A DNA stretch of 64,000 nt from Pyropia yezoensis (Eukaryota > Rhodophyta > Bangiophyceae > Bangiales > Bangiaceae). Each line of letters opens with the position of its first letter. The stretch's first letter is position 1. Both the position numbers and the translations under genes were made by a program. Of the stretch, positions 1 to 10,199 are shown in pieces. The notes under the pieces are model-generated. The model was not told where the DNA came from and did no database searches. It saw nothing but the letters and a program-made list of their open reading frames with translations. The stretch spans positions 16,353,346 through 16,417,345 of the forward strand of contig CM020618.1 of the NCBI GenBank assembly GCA_009829735.1, read 5' to 3'.

Positions 1-1981
1 CGGTAGTTGCCGGGGGCTCCCGCTCATCCAGATATGCCCGTCGGCGCCCCTGGAAGCCAGTGAAGGTTTCTGTCCACTGCTGAGCCAAGCCATGCCGCGT
101 AAAGATCGCCAGAAGTTCGCCAACCACCGGGCTGTTCGACATCTGGCCGCTGTCCGCGCAAGCAAACACCCGGTCGACCACGTTGTTCAAGACGCTGGCG
201 TAAGTACCCAGCACCAGGGAGGACCCAACGCCTTCAACCTGCACCGGAATACGACCCAGCTGGTCTTCAGTCATACCGACGTCGTACTGGTCGCATGTCG
301 GACCACCTTGGATCAGGTACCAGTCAGGCACCCGGAAGCGGGTAAGGCGCAGAGTCGGCGCCGGAATCTCGAACCGCCCCGAGGATGACACCACCGGACG
401 GTCCACAACGGCCCCCGAAACCGGAGTACCCAACTCCAGCGGAGGCACAGCGCCGCCGGCGTTGGAAGAAGGCGTCCGAGGCGGAGCGGCCGGAGTGGTA
501 GGCGACCGCGCGGTCACCCCATGACTCGCCGCAGACAGGCGCGGTGCCGGAGGAGCTTGAAGTACCGGCACAGCCGGAACAGGGCGTGAACGCGCCGGCG
601 ACGGTTCAGGCGAGGCCACCGGGGCGACAGGTGCAACAGGAGGAAGCGGAGCCGCCGCAGACGCCTGACCGACCGCCGCGGCCCATCCCGACTCCTGCAC
701 CGGCGGCCCAACTGGCAGAAGATCAAGGGCGGCCGGGGCAGGAAAGCTACCTAGCTGCGGCCACGCCGGAAGCGGCGTCGCCAGCTGCACCTTGGCCGGA
801 GAAGACTGGTAGACCACCTGCGCCCAACCGAAGCCATCCCGACGCGGGCGGTTCTGGTCGGCAATCGCGTTCAAGAAGTTCCGGTCATGCACCGGCACCA
901 GACGCCGGAAGTCAATCATCGCCTGGAAGAGCCCCTTGTACTCTTCGTCCTGGCTGCACAGGAAGTCGACGGTCAACTTGTCGACAATCCAGACCATCAG
1001 GAGGTCAGGGAGAAACCAAAGCCGGTTGGACTCCAAGACCTCGTGAAGCCAGTGGTTGGCCGCCAAGACTGTCATCTCGGACGTGTACATCATGTACGGG
1101 ATCGAGTGGAAGAAGCCCTTTATCGACGCCTGAGTCAAGGCGTCCAAGAAGTACCAGGTGAAGGGGATGCTGGAAGGAGCAAACCCGACCGGGATCTCGA
1201 CTTCCTGCTGCTGCGGGATGACCTTGGGGTAGTACGCCGCCCGGTTAGCCTTATCCAGCTTCCAGAACTCCTGATGGTTGCAGCTCACGAGGAAGTCACG
1301 CTGACGGCCGCGTCGCTCGCCTTGCTCCCGCGCCGGCGACAACTTGGAGTACTTCCGGGTCAGGAAAGGCGGCTCCAGAGCGACCATGCTCGGACGGGGG
1401 TCGCAGTTCAGGCTCCCGGACCCCTTGAGCGCCTCGTCCCAGACCTTGAGCGCCCGGTGGACGTACCCTTCCTCCTCCGGCCACCGGAGAACGGACGCGG
1501 ACACGAGACGCTCGGTCAAGGGTAGATCCAGCATCAGCGCGAAGGGGAGATCCTCCAGACGAGCAACCCAAGAGGAACCCGAGAAGCTCTGGGAGCGGTC
1601 TTGTGCCAGGCGCATCTGGTCCGCCGTGTGAAGACGAGCCTTATCCATCTCTGTCAAGACCCCGCGCTGGAGTTCCTTGCGCCAGAGGTCCAAGCAATCC
1701 TGCTGGCACTGGGCCGCGCCGGCGTTGCCGACCACCGTGGAGTAACGCCGGGCCGCCAGAGGGTCCTGCCCAAGAAGCATCTCCGGGAGACCCACCGGGG
1801 GGGTCTCGACCGGGTGCATCACAGAAGCCGGGGGAACCCGATCCGTCCCCGCCGTGGCGACCGGCGCCGACATCGACACCCGAGGAACTGGAGGCAGGAG
1901 AGGGGCACGACTACCCGAGTTCTCCTCCGCAACACTCGCCGCCGGAACCACGGGCCCAGCTTGGATCTCGGAACTGGACAT
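1..1981 (-). CDS. Antisense extra ORF (aORF) of family C retrotransposon, partial, runs off the left edge
   Basis: The minus strand is open without a stop from about 2400 to base 1. I take the ATG at 1981 as the start, giving at least 660 codons; an in-frame ATG at 2173 is the alternative. The first ~90 residues are Pro/Ser/Val-rich. A folded-looking region follows with many aromatic residues. Around 1005-1030 it has the motif N-R-L-W-F-L-P, and further upstream a Y-Y-P-K segment. A Pro/Ala-rich linker and a second folded segment then run off the window. The same order of motifs occurs in the aORFs of families A and B, which places this ORF between pol and the 3' LTR of a third element family. 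No known enzyme motif is visible. The function is unknown and the C terminus lies outside the window. Confidence 0.7.
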   Translation of the reverse strand, partial: MSSSEIQAGPVVPAASVAEENSGSRAPLLPPVPRVSMSAPVATAGTDRVPPASVMHPVETPPVGLPEMLLGQDPLAARRYSTVVGNAGAAQCQQDCLDLWRKELQRGVLTEMDKARLHTADQMRLAQDRSQSFSGSSWVARLEDLPFALMLDLPLTERLVSASVLRWPEEEGYVHRALKVWDEALKGSGSLNCDPRPSMVALEPPFLTRKYSKLSPAREQGERRGRQRDFLVSCNHQEFWKLDKANRAAYYPKVIPQQQEVEIPVGFAPSSIPFTWYFLDALTQASIKGFFHSIPYMMYTSEMTVLAANHWLHEVLESNRLWFLPDLLMVWIVDKLTVDFLCSQDEEYKGLFQAMIDFRRLVPVHDRNFLNAIADQNRPRRDGFGWAQVVYQSSPAKVQLATPLPAWPQLGSFPAPAALDLLPVGPPVQESGWAAAVGQASAAAPLPPVAPVAPVASPEPSPARSRPVPAVPVLQAPPAPRLSAASHGVTARSPTTPAAPPRTPSSNAGGAVPPLELGTPVSGAVVDRPVVSSSGRFEIPAPTLRLTRFRVPDWYLIQGGPTCDQYDVGMTEDQLGRIPVQVEGVGSSLVLGTYASVLNNVVDRVFACADSGQMSNSPVVGELLAIFTRHGLAQQWTETFTGFQGRRRAYLDEREPPATT

Positions 1982-2407
1982 GACGTCCAGACTCCGGGGG
2001 AACGAGAGGGCCAAGGTGAAGGAGAGAAGGGGAGCAGAGAATCGGAGCAGGTGATCGTGACCAGGAAGAAGACGCTCGACCTCGGCACCGGTGTGGACGT
2101 GCTCGAGGCTGTGCACGGTGGCTCCTGGTTCGGCCCGAGGACGTGCCGGACTAGGGAGGGAGCTATGTAGCATCCCTGGCCCCGACTTGGCGCCGACCCG
2201 GGACGACAACCAGAGGGCACCAGGTGCCAGAACACGCCCGCCGTGTGGTGATGGTTGGCGGCCGTGGCCCGTGCCCGGCACTGGGATGCGGTGGACTACG
2301 CTATCCACACGTGAGAGAGGGATTTCTGATGGGTTTTTGCATACTTGTGAGGGACTTGATTTGAGAGAATTTGAGTGTGAGATTAGTGAGTGGGAATAGA
2401 ATTAGTA

Positions 2408-2736
2408 GTGATAGTGGCCCCCGACCTGACGAGGTTAGACTCGGGTCGGGGCCACTCGGGATTATGGGGGGGCTACCTGGCCAACGTGCCGAGGCTCCCC
2501 CAGATGCACGTTAAGAGGGACAGCGAGGCGCCCTTGGCCCGCGCCCTCAGGAAAAAGACAACTGCGCGTTTGCTTTCCTCTTCCCCGTGTGCACTACCGT
2601 GCGTATCTGTTTGCTCTGCGAGCAGGCACGTGAGGCAATAGGCACACCATTCTCGTAGTTCCCCTTTTTGTGTTACCTGTCCCTTTCCCCCGAGGGATAT
2701 AGACACGTGTCTGAGAGGATCGAGTTTTATACCACA
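2408..2736 (+). repeat. Probable 3' LTR of family C element (left boundary uncertain)
   Basis: This stretch lies 3' of the family C aORF, as LTRs do in families A and B. It has a GC-rich hairpin near its start and the string GGGGGGGCTAC also found in the B LTR. A TATA-like GGATATAG lies near 2695. The CENP-B-like coding sequence stops at 2736/2737, where the LTR would end in TACCACA. I did not find a clean matching TGTGGTA start, so the left end could also be near 2244. The assignment rests on position and general resemblance. Confidence 0.35.
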
Positions 2737-3274
2737 GAAGGTCGCTGCGCGCCATGGACTGGATGCCATCGTACCACGCGCGCAGGGCCTTATCCACCGC
2801 TTCAAATCTTGACCGACGTTGGCGCACAGCATCGAGTGGCTCGCCGCTGCGCGCCCACGCTAGAAGCATAGCCCGCTCTCTCGGCCTGCAAATGCTGCGG
2901 GCCGCCTCAAGGGATATGGCAACGTGAAAGGAGTCTAATGCAGCTTGTAATGACGTATGCGTCCCTCGATCAACTAAGCGGATAAACGCGATCTTGTCGC
3001 CCAGGGTGATAAGTGTCCGCTCCTTGCGGACATGCCCATCTGCAACGCCCGATGCCGCCGGTCTTGCCGGCCGTCTTGACGCTGCCGGTCGGAGGGGAGT
3101 AGATCGTGAGGCGCTCTGTTGGAAGTGCACTGCGGCTGCGGCTGTTGCGGCGGCCGCCGCCACACTGACGGCGTGCCGTGTTTCTGTCGTTGCCGCAGGG
3201 AAGATCTCTTGCACAGCTGCTTCAGCTGCGGCGGCAGCCACAGCGCGCGCAGCACGCGGCGTTGTCGGAGGCAT
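2737..3274 (-). pseudogene. CENP-B/Tigger-type helix-turn-helix protein, truncated
   Basis: From the ATG at 3274 the minus strand encodes an Ala-rich N terminus of about 80 residues. A basic region follows with the pattern of a CENP-B N-terminal HTH (ITLGDKIAFIR, then RSRFEAVDKALRAWYDG). The second motif resembles the L-x-x-W-(F/Y) part of CENPB-type HTH domains of pogo/Tigger transposases. The reading frame continues to 2594, but the last ~45 codons look like LTR-derived sequence, so the gene was probably cut by the family C insertion. The DDE catalytic domain is absent. Element A inserted about 245 bp upstream of the ATG. It could be the remains of a Tigger transposase or of a domesticated host DNA-binding gene. 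Confidence 0.5.
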
Positions 3275-3513
3275 GTTGACGAACGGGAAGCGTAACCTGG
3301 AAAAAAATGGAAAAAAGGTGGGGAAAAGGGGGGGGGAGGTCGTCTGCAGCAAGGAGAAAACACAGATAGAGGGGGTCGACAAAGGCGAGGAGGTAAATCG
3401 CAGGCCAGTTGTTGAGAAATCCTACGACGAGAAGGCCCAAGATGGGGCAATATTGGAGAAAGAGAGGGGTTGGGCAGGGGCGGGCAGACAAGCGGCTGGT
3501 GTGGATGCTCACG
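3275..3513. other. Non-coding flank between the CENP-B-like fragment and element A
   Basis: This is the upstream region of the truncated HTH gene. It holds short A-rich and G-rich runs near 3300-3340 and no convincing ORF. In the empty site it would have continued directly into 42536. Confidence 0.5.
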
Positions 3514-3518
3514 GTGGT
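3514..3518. repeat. Target-site duplication of element A (left copy)
   Basis: GTGGT lies immediately left of the 5' LTR of A. The same five bases follow the 3' LTR at 42536-42540. This shows that the two distant A LTRs belong to one insertion. Confidence 0.85.
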
Positions 3519-3989
3519 TGTGGCAGTATTGACCCCCAGGTTGGGGGGGCAACACGTGCCATGCAAGGGGCGGCAGGCCACTAGCCTGATCCGTTCCTCC
3601 CCCTGCATTTGGGTCCATATTCCCTAAGTTTGGGATAGTTAGCTTAGTAGTAAATCCAACTTGGATTTGAGGGTTTTCTGCATTTATCGTCTTGAATTTT
3701 CGTGTGGCCCGGTGGGCAGGTGCTGGGGTAGGAGATTCTGAGTGGCGAGATTCGGAGTGGACCCTGGGGGGATAAGGGGAGGGACAGCGGGGCTTGGCCC
3801 TGCGTCCCCGTCCCGACCAAGAAACTGTTGGACCACACACCATCCTCTTGTTTGTCCGTGGGGGGTTTGCCCCACAACAGGGACAGAGTGTGTGCGACTT
3901 GCACTTCTTCCGGTTCCCCCGACGCGGGAGGCAGCCCTAGCACACCGCCCCAACTTGGGTGCCGTGTGTGCTTGTGGTTTTTTGCCACA
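3519..3989 (+). repeat. 5' LTR of element A
   Basis: It is 471 bp, begins TGTGGCA and ends TGCCACA, a 7-bp terminal inverted repeat. It is nearly identical to 42065-42535. It is followed by a primer-binding site, which fixes it as the 5' LTR. Confidence 0.9.
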
Positions 3990-3991
3990 TT

Positions 3992-4009
3992 TGGTGGAGC
4001 AGCAGGGGA
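3992..4009 (+). promoter_or_regulatory. Primer-binding site of element A
   Basis: TGGTGGAGCAGCAGGGGA begins two bases after the LTR. Its complement ends in CCA and has the form of a tRNA 3' end (discriminator A, acceptor strand CTGCTCC). The same 18 bases follow the LTR of family B. I cannot name the tRNA; it is not the usual initiator-Met site TGGTATCAGAGC. Confidence 0.7.
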
Positions 4010-4084
4010 CAGGGGTAAACTTTACCTCCGGGTGCACCCGGGTGTAGGGGGCCCTCTGTCTCAGAGGAACGGTGGAGTTGGACC

Positions 4085-6055
4085 GTGTCATACGGATCGT
4101 CAGCCAACATGGCTAGTTCGGACCCCCCGTCGTCCGGGGAGTACACCGGTGACGCACGTACTTCAGTGCCTTTGAATACTGGTGAGACACAGGTGGGTTT
4201 ACCTGGGGTCGCAGAGGGACTAGAGGTCCCTCAAGCCAGCAGGACTGAAAGTACCGGCGGGCAACAGGCCACCCCGACTCAGTCGGGAGTTCACTCGGGT
4301 GACACTTCTGATGTGGGTGGGCCGAAGTCTGGCCACCGCGTGGTATACTCAACGGGAACGTCCCAAGGGGTGAGGACTGTCCCCGCGAGTTCCACTCGGG
4401 TTGGAGCCAACTTTGGCATGGAGCCATCGCCAACTAGGCTTTCGGAGGACGGCGGACCTCCGTTGGTCGGCGATGGGCTCGCGCCCATGCCCCCGGTTGA
4501 GACCCCTGAGGAACGTGGTTACCCCTCAGGTGGACTCCCGGAGGCGGACCGAGACTCAACTGGAGTCGTCAATCCACTCCTTGCGGAAACTGTCCGTCGG
4601 GAGGCGACCAATGTGTTGCGGCAGACTTTGCCGGACCTGGTGGTCACGATGACGAATACTATTCTGAATCAGATTGTGGCGAGTTTGCCAGATGGCCTTA
4701 ATGTCCAGACCGGATTGGGGCTTTCGAGCCCGCAGGCGCAGGGGGAATCTCCCCTGACGCCTATTCCGGGTCGCCCCGAACAGGGGGGAACCCCTGTGAC
4801 TCCCAACGTGGGAGCCGCACCATTCTCGGTGGGGCGTACGCCCTTCACGGGGGAGTTCCCCTCGGAAACGCCGGCGGCTACACCAAGCTCGCCGTACCAG
4901 ACTACAGGCGCTGAGGGTCAACTTACCCCAGTGCCACAGCGGCTGTTCCCTCAACGTGAGGTGCCGCCCAAGATCCAGGTAGCCAACCCGGTCTACCAGA
5001 GGATCTTTGACTGTGAGACCTACGCCCTCCACAACAAGTCGGTGGCGTATGGTCCTGACCAGGCCCGAGCCATGGGCCGTGCCAAGAAGAATGCACTTCA
5101 TTCTTTTGGGCACAAAGCGGAGTGGGACGGAACTCCCCCCCTCCGTGTCTTTGAGTTCCTACGTCGTTTCACAAAAGCCTGTGACGACAATGCCATAAGT
5201 GAAGGCATGGCTTTTTACATGCTACAGGAGTTTACGAAGGGCGACCTACGGACAGAACTTATGTCCGTCATGCCCAGCTCCTCAAGTGGAGGCGCTGGGG
5301 AGGTGACGTCCTACTTGGAGCTCGTCAACTGGTTGTTGACAGCCATGGTTGATGAGGCAGCGTTGGCTTCTCAAGTCGAGGAGTTTACGCAAGCCCATCA
5401 GGAAGAGGCGGAGGACGAGTTGTCCTTTGCGGAGCGAGTCCGTAAGCTCAACAATCTTTGTGGCTTTCTTCATCCACATGCTGTGGTGAAGAGTCGGTTT
5501 GTGGAGGGACTCCATTGGTCAGTCCGGATGGAGACCCGGGAGCATAACACTGCCCGGGCGACCCTGGCCGAGTTGGCCAGGTTCGCCTATCGCAGAGGCG
5601 AGGCCTACCGCAAGTTGCGGGAGGAACAACGCCAGGAGCGTCAGGCCGAGTTGGCCAAGGAACGGGAGGAGGCGCGCCAGGCCAGAGAGTTGAAAGAGGC
5701 ACGCCGAATCCGCAAGGAGAGGGTGGTAGCTGCCGTGGGAGCTTCCCAGGGTATCCCTTCGTCTTCCCTAGTTGGGAAGACCCCTCCGGAAACGGACCAT
5801 CGGTGTTGGAACTGCAACTCCGATGGTCACTGGGCATATGATTGCCCCAAGTTGAGTAAACGCATCCAACAGCTTGTTAGGAATGCGAGTAAAAAGTCGG
5901 CTACGAACGAAGTACGTTCGCGCCGCGAGGGTGGGTCTCGACCGGTCGTTGCGGTCGCCACACCCTCGGCGGAGGAGGCGGACACGTCGTCCTCGGACTT
6001 GTCGTCTTCCTCCCCGCCCTTAGATTCGGACGCCAAGTCGGCGGGAAACGAATGA
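4085..6055 (+). CDS. gag: Gag polyprotein of element A
   Basis: The 656-residue protein starts at 4085; a second in-frame ATG at 4109 is possible. Residues 1-300 are Ser/Thr/Pro/Gly-rich and probably disordered. Residues ~300-500 form the retrotransposon Gag domain, with mixed helical sequence. Residues ~510-555 are a highly charged Arg/Glu helix, probably a coiled coil. A CCHC zinc knuckle (CX2CX4HX4C) lies at C574, C577, H582 and C587 and would bind element RNA. The tail is Ser/Asp-rich. The last codon overlaps the pol start (ATGA). The frame is intact. Confidence 0.9.
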   Translation: MSYGSSANMASSDPPSSGEYTGDARTSVPLNTGETQVGLPGVAEGLEVPQASRTESTGGQQATPTQSGVHSGDTSDVGGPKSGHRVVYSTGTSQGVRTVPASSTRVGANFGMEPSPTRLSEDGGPPLVGDGLAPMPPVETPEERGYPSGGLPEADRDSTGVVNPLLAETVRREATNVLRQTLPDLVVTMTNTILNQIVASLPDGLNVQTGLGLSSPQAQGESPLTPIPGRPEQGGTPVTPNVGAAPFSVGRTPFTGEFPSETPAATPSSPYQTTGAEGQLTPVPQRLFPQREVPPKIQVANPVYQRIFDCETYALHNKSVAYGPDQARAMGRAKKNALHSFGHKAEWDGTPPLRVFEFLRRFTKACDDNAISEGMAFYMLQEFTKGDLRTELMSVMPSSSSGGAGEVTSYLELVNWLLTAMVDEAALASQVEEFTQAHQEEAEDELSFAERVRKLNNLCGFLHPHAVVKSRFVEGLHWSVRMETREHNTARATLAELARFAYRRGEAYRKLREEQRQERQAELAKEREEARQARELKEARRIRKERVVAAVGASQGIPSSSLVGKTPPETDHRCWNCNSDGHWAYDCPKLSKRIQQLVRNASKKSATNEVRSRREGGSRPVVAVATPSAEEADTSSSDLSSSSPPLDSDAKSAGNE

Positions 6056-9000
6056 CCGTTGGGGCTGGTCGTCCGAAGCTCACAACGGCAGCCTCGGCCA
6101 AGTGGGCCAGGAGGACGAACCAACCGTGCCGGATACTGCGGCGACCTAAGGGAGTCCGCCCACCTCGGGTAGGACTCCCCAAGAACGTAAACCCACGTCG
6201 GGTCATCGCGGTGCTGACGGGTGAGAACTTCCAGGTGGCTGGACGGGTGCAACTTGCCCCCGGCCGCGCCTGTTGTGCCCGTATCGTACTTGATACCGGG
6301 TCAGGAGCCTCCTTGATACGCAAGTCGCTATTACCGAAGGAGGTGAAGCTCCAACGCTGGAGGTCCAAAGCTGACCATATGATTGACATCAATGGTGGGG
6401 TACTTCCCATCGTTGGTGCCGTGACCCTACCAACTAGGTTGGGGACCCATGAGGTCGACGTGACCTATGGTGTAGTTGAGAATATATCGGTACCCCTGCT
6501 TCTGGGTACCCCTTATGTTGTTACACAAGTGCCTTTGATTTGTGGCCCTGAGTACTGGGTCAAGTTGATGAATGGGGAGACTATCCCCATCCTTGGTAAG
6601 GGAAAGTCTGTGGCTCCTGTGACAGTCTCACAGTCGAAGCCTGTTTGTTCGGTGAGGGAAGGGTTTACTGCTACCCTGCGTTTAGCCCGCAAAGTCACGT
6701 TGCCCCCCAACTCGGTGGCGCACGTTGATGTTGTAACTGATTTTACGGGGAACGGGTTGGTGCACCCTCACCCCCGTCTTGCTCGCAAGCACCAAGTGCA
6801 TGTTGCCCTTGGCACGATGGACTCCAAAGCCGGAGTCCCGTGGAGGATCCAGGTGATGAACCTGAGCCCGACGCCCAAGTACTTCAAGTCGGGAGCCAAG
6901 TTCGGCTATATCGACCAACACGAGGGACCGGTAGTAGCGGTCACCCTCAACGCGGGCGCAAGTAGCGACCCGAAGTCCGGAAAGGAGAAGCATCAAGCCA
7001 AGTCGGCCGCCTCTCCTCGACCCCATGTGAACATGGAGGGTGTCCCCCCCAGGTTGAGGGTTCAAGTTGAACGCCTCTTGGACCAATATCACAAGTTGTG
7101 GGATGGTCAATTGGGACTCATGAGAGCCACCCAACACCGGATCGAGTTGAAGCCCGGTGCACCCCCTATACGCCAACAACCGTATAGGGGAGGACCTCGT
7201 TCAAGGGCCCTCGTTAAGGAGCAAGTTGCTCGCATGGAGGCCCTCGATGTGATCGAGGCCAGCAACGCCGAGTGGGCGAGTCCGGTGGTTATCGTCCCCA
7301 AAGTTGATGGGACCCCCCGGATTTGTATCGACTACCATAAGCTCAACGAGAGCACGGTGAAGGATAGTTATCCCCTACCTAGGATGGATGACTGTCTGGA
7401 CTCTCTGGGGGAGGCAAACGTGTTCTCTACCCTGGACTGTAACGCGGGGTACTGGCAAATTCCCATTGCCCCGGAGGACAGGCATAAAACTACCTTTACC
7501 TGTCACTGTGGTACCTACCAGTGCAAGCGCCTACCGTTTGGTCTATGTAACGCGCCGGCAACTTTCCAGCGCGCTATGGACATGATTCTGGCCGGAGTAC
7601 GGTGGCAGATCTGTCTTGTGTACCTAGACGATATCATTGTGTTCTCCCGAAGTCCGGAGGAACACATTGGCCATCTTGGCCAGGTGTTCAAGCTACTTGC
7701 TGACGCCGGTGTGTCACTGAAGGCGAGTAAGTGCCACCTCTTTACTCAAGAGGTGGAGTACTTGGGACATGTTGTCCGTCCGGGGCGTCTCAGTGTTAAC
7801 GAGAAGAACTTGAGGGCCATTCGTAAGGCTCAGTACCCCCGGACCCAGACCCAGATGAGGAGCTTCCTCGGGATGTGTAACGTGTACCGACGTTTCACCA
7901 AGGGCTTCGCCAAGGTGGCGAAGCCGTTGAATGAGCTAGTGAGCTCAACGCTACCGAAGAACCTGCCTCCCCCAAGTCGGGTGGAGCAGGAATCCTTTGA
8001 GACTCTTCGGGACCTTCTGCTGAAGCCCCCCATCTTGGCTATTCCCAGGTTGGGAGGCCACTACATCCTGGATGTGGACGCTAGCTACGACCAACTTGGT
8101 TGTGTGTTGCTTCAGCAGCAGCCGGACAAGGAGTACTTGCCGGTGGGATACTTTAGTAAGGGGCTGAACTCGGCCGAGAAGAACTACGGAGTCACCGAGT
8201 TGGAAGGACTCGCAGTGGTGTGGGCGGTGACGTCACTTCGTCACTACCTGGAGGGTGAGAAGTTCCTCATCCGCTGTGACCACCGCGCGTTGCAGTTCAT
8301 CTTTAAGACGGACTGTACGAACACTCGTCTCAACCGGTGGAGGGTGCGACTGGCACCCTTCAACTTTGACATTGAGTACCGACCTGGCAGGCAACATGCC
8401 CTTGCCGAAGGCCTCTCTCGGGTACCTACCGAGGGGCTGGACACTGACTCAGTCGATGAGGACATCCCCATCGTGGGGGTAGTCACGCGCTCGGGTCAGG
8501 CGTTGAACCCCGAGGCGCCAGGGAACACGAAGTACTTGCCCCTGTCCCTGGACGAGGTGGTGAAGGCCCAGGCCGAGGATCCCTTCTGCAAGTCGCAGAG
8601 GGATATACTGGATACAGTGGTAGAGACGCGTTTCTTTCTGGGAGACGATGGCCTCCTCATGAGGAGGGGGGTATTCCAGGGGACCGAACAACTTATCGTC
8701 CCCGCATCCCTCAAGGACAGTATCCTTGAGAGGGAGCACAACGCTCCCACGGGTGGACACCTGGGTTCTAGTAAACTGTACCAGACCCTGAGGACCAGGT
8801 ATTACTGGCCGTCCATGGTGGTGGACATCTACAGTTGGGTGGCTGCCTGCACAAGTTGTGCACAGAACCGTCTGATGGAACGGCGGCCTAGTACGGCTAT
8901 GTTATTGTTCCCGGCCAAGGAGCCCTTCGCCGCGTTGGCGATGGACATCCTTGGGCCACTGCCAGTGACCGAGGAGGGCAACCAGTCCCTCCTGGTCATC

Positions 9001-10035
9001 TGTGACCGCTTCACGAAACTTACGCGAGCGATCCCACTGGCAGAGATCACGGCCATGTCGGTCGTGTCAGCCTTCCTAGATCACTGGGTTGCCGCGTATG
9101 GCATCCCAGATAGTACACTATCGGACAATGGACCGCAATTTGCGTCTGTACTGTTTCAGGGAGTGCTGGATATGTTGGGGGTTAAGGCAAACTATGCCAC
9201 CCCCTACCACCCACAAACTAATGGGCAGGTGGAGCGCTTCAACAAAACTATTGTTAGGCAGCTGCGCCACTATGTGAGTGAGCACGTGAAGACGTGGGAC
9301 CAGTACATTTCTATCCTTACTACTGCCTACAATTCGCAGGTTCACTCATCTACAGGGGAAGTACCCCTCGCTTTTGTGACCCCCCGTCGTGTGCGGTCTA
9401 TTGACGTGCGGCGGTCGCTCCCAACTAGGGAGGATGGTGGCAGTACGCCTACTCCTACTGAGAGTAAGGCGGAGTTCGCTGCTAGGCTTGAAGACCTCAT
9501 CCCTAAAGTCAGGGCTGAGATGGACAAAGCACAAAAGCGCTACAAGCGTACCCTTGACAAAAAGGTGCGCAATGCTAAGCACGTCCCCGAGCAGGGTGAC
9601 TGGGTGCTGGTACATTCGCACACCCCAACTGGGGGTAAGCTGGTATTCCAGACGAAGGGACCGTACCAGGTCCTTCGTACTGATGGGCGGCGCTTCACCA
9701 TCGAAAGTGACGATGGGGTCCGCACAGTGAACGGACAGGACGTGGTCAGAGTTGCACCACCGCCTGCAGGCGACCCAGCTTGGGCGCGTGCGTTGAAATC
9801 GTGGCGCCTCCCCTCACTGCCTGCGGCCAAACAGGGCCCGCAGGAGTACGTGTTCGATAAGTTCATCGACCACGGATGGGATGAAGACACTGACCGCCTC
9901 ATGTTGAGGGTGCGTTGGTTTGGCTACAAAGCCAAGGATGATACGTGGGAGTATGTGGAGGACCTTCCCGCTGAGAAGGTCCGGGCGTACTGTGCCCGGA
10001 ATGTGATAGACCCTAACAGCCCTCCCTCAACGTGA
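6052..10035 (+). CDS. pol: Pol polyprotein of element A (PR-RT-RNase H-IN-chromodomain)
   Basis: The frame is intact over 1327 residues. The order of domains is that of Ty3/gypsy. The aspartic protease has DTGS at residues 81-84. The reverse transcriptase has YLDD at 524-527. The RNase H has DVDASYD and RCDHRAL. The integrase has an H2C2 zinc finger (H...H, CTSC) near 895-940 and catalytic D965, D1025 and E1061, the last two 35 residues apart. At the C terminus a chromodomain is visible (YVFDKFIDH ... RVRWFGY ... DTWEYVEDL), as in chromoviruses, where it steers integration to marked chromatin. Pol is in another frame than gag with a 4-base overlap, so it needs frameshifting or re-initiation if made from one RNA. 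Confidence 0.92.
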   Translation: MTVGAGRPKLTTAASAKWARRTNQPCRILRRPKGVRPPRVGLPKNVNPRRVIAVLTGENFQVAGRVQLAPGRACCARIVLDTGSGASLIRKSLLPKEVKLQRWRSKADHMIDINGGVLPIVGAVTLPTRLGTHEVDVTYGVVENISVPLLLGTPYVVTQVPLICGPEYWVKLMNGETIPILGKGKSVAPVTVSQSKPVCSVREGFTATLRLARKVTLPPNSVAHVDVVTDFTGNGLVHPHPRLARKHQVHVALGTMDSKAGVPWRIQVMNLSPTPKYFKSGAKFGYIDQHEGPVVAVTLNAGASSDPKSGKEKHQAKSAASPRPHVNMEGVPPRLRVQVERLLDQYHKLWDGQLGLMRATQHRIELKPGAPPIRQQPYRGGPRSRALVKEQVARMEALDVIEASNAEWASPVVIVPKVDGTPRICIDYHKLNESTVKDSYPLPRMDDCLDSLGEANVFSTLDCNAGYWQIPIAPEDRHKTTFTCHCGTYQCKRLPFGLCNAPATFQRAMDMILAGVRWQICLVYLDDIIVFSRSPEEHIGHLGQVFKLLADAGVSLKASKCHLFTQEVEYLGHVVRPGRLSVNEKNLRAIRKAQYPRTQTQMRSFLGMCNVYRRFTKGFAKVAKPLNELVSSTLPKNLPPPSRVEQESFETLRDLLLKPPILAIPRLGGHYILDVDASYDQLGCVLLQQQPDKEYLPVGYFSKGLNSAEKNYGVTELEGLAVVWAVTSLRHYLEGEKFLIRCDHRALQFIFKTDCTNTRLNRWRVRLAPFNFDIEYRPGRQHALAEGLSRVPTEGLDTDSVDEDIPIVGVVTRSGQALNPEAPGNTKYLPLSLDEVVKAQAEDPFCKSQRDILDTVVETRFFLGDDGLLMRRGVFQGTEQLIVPASLKDSILEREHNAPTGGHLGSSKLYQTLRTRYYWPSMVVDIYSWVAACTSCAQNRLMERRPSTAMLLFPAKEPFAALAMDILGPLPVTEEGNQSLLVICDRFTKLTRAIPLAEITAMSVVSAFLDHWVAAYGIPDSTLSDNGPQFASVLFQGVLDMLGVKANYATPYHPQTNGQVERFNKTIVRQLRHYVSEHVKTWDQYISILTTAYNSQVHSSTGEVPLAFVTPRRVRSIDVRRSLPTREDGGSTPTPTESKAEFAARLEDLIPKVRAEMDKAQKRYKRTLDKKVRNAKHVPEQGDWVLVHSHTPTGGKLVFQTKGPYQVLRTDGRRFTIESDDGVRTVNGQDVVRVAPPPAGDPAWARALKSWRLPSLPAAKQGPQEYVFDKFIDHGWDEDTDRLMLRVRWFGYKAKDDTWEYVEDLPAEKVRAYCARNVIDPNSPPST

Positions 10036-10102
10036 GGGAAGGCCGAGCAACAGTGCCAAGAGAGTGCTTCAAGTCGAAGTGGTACGCAGAGTGGCTTTTA
10101 AC
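10036..10102 (+). other. Spacer of element A between pol and aORF, left part
   Basis: This short stretch after the pol stop is non-coding. It ends in TTAAC (10098-10102), the left target duplication of the inverted solo LTR. The spacer resumes at 29174 with the second TTAAC. Confidence 0.7.
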
Positions 10103-10199
10103 TGTGGCAAAAACCACTAGCACACACGGCACCCATGTTGGGGCGGTGTGCTAGGGCTGCCTCCCGCGTCGGGGGAACCGGAAGAAGTGCAAGTCGCAC

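Noticed and set aside
10103..10199. A short A-like LTR start after A pol taken as the 3' LTR of element A.
   Set aside because: The orientation is inverted, there is no polypurine tract before it, and TTAAC flanks show that it is a separate solo LTR. The true 3' LTR is at 42065.
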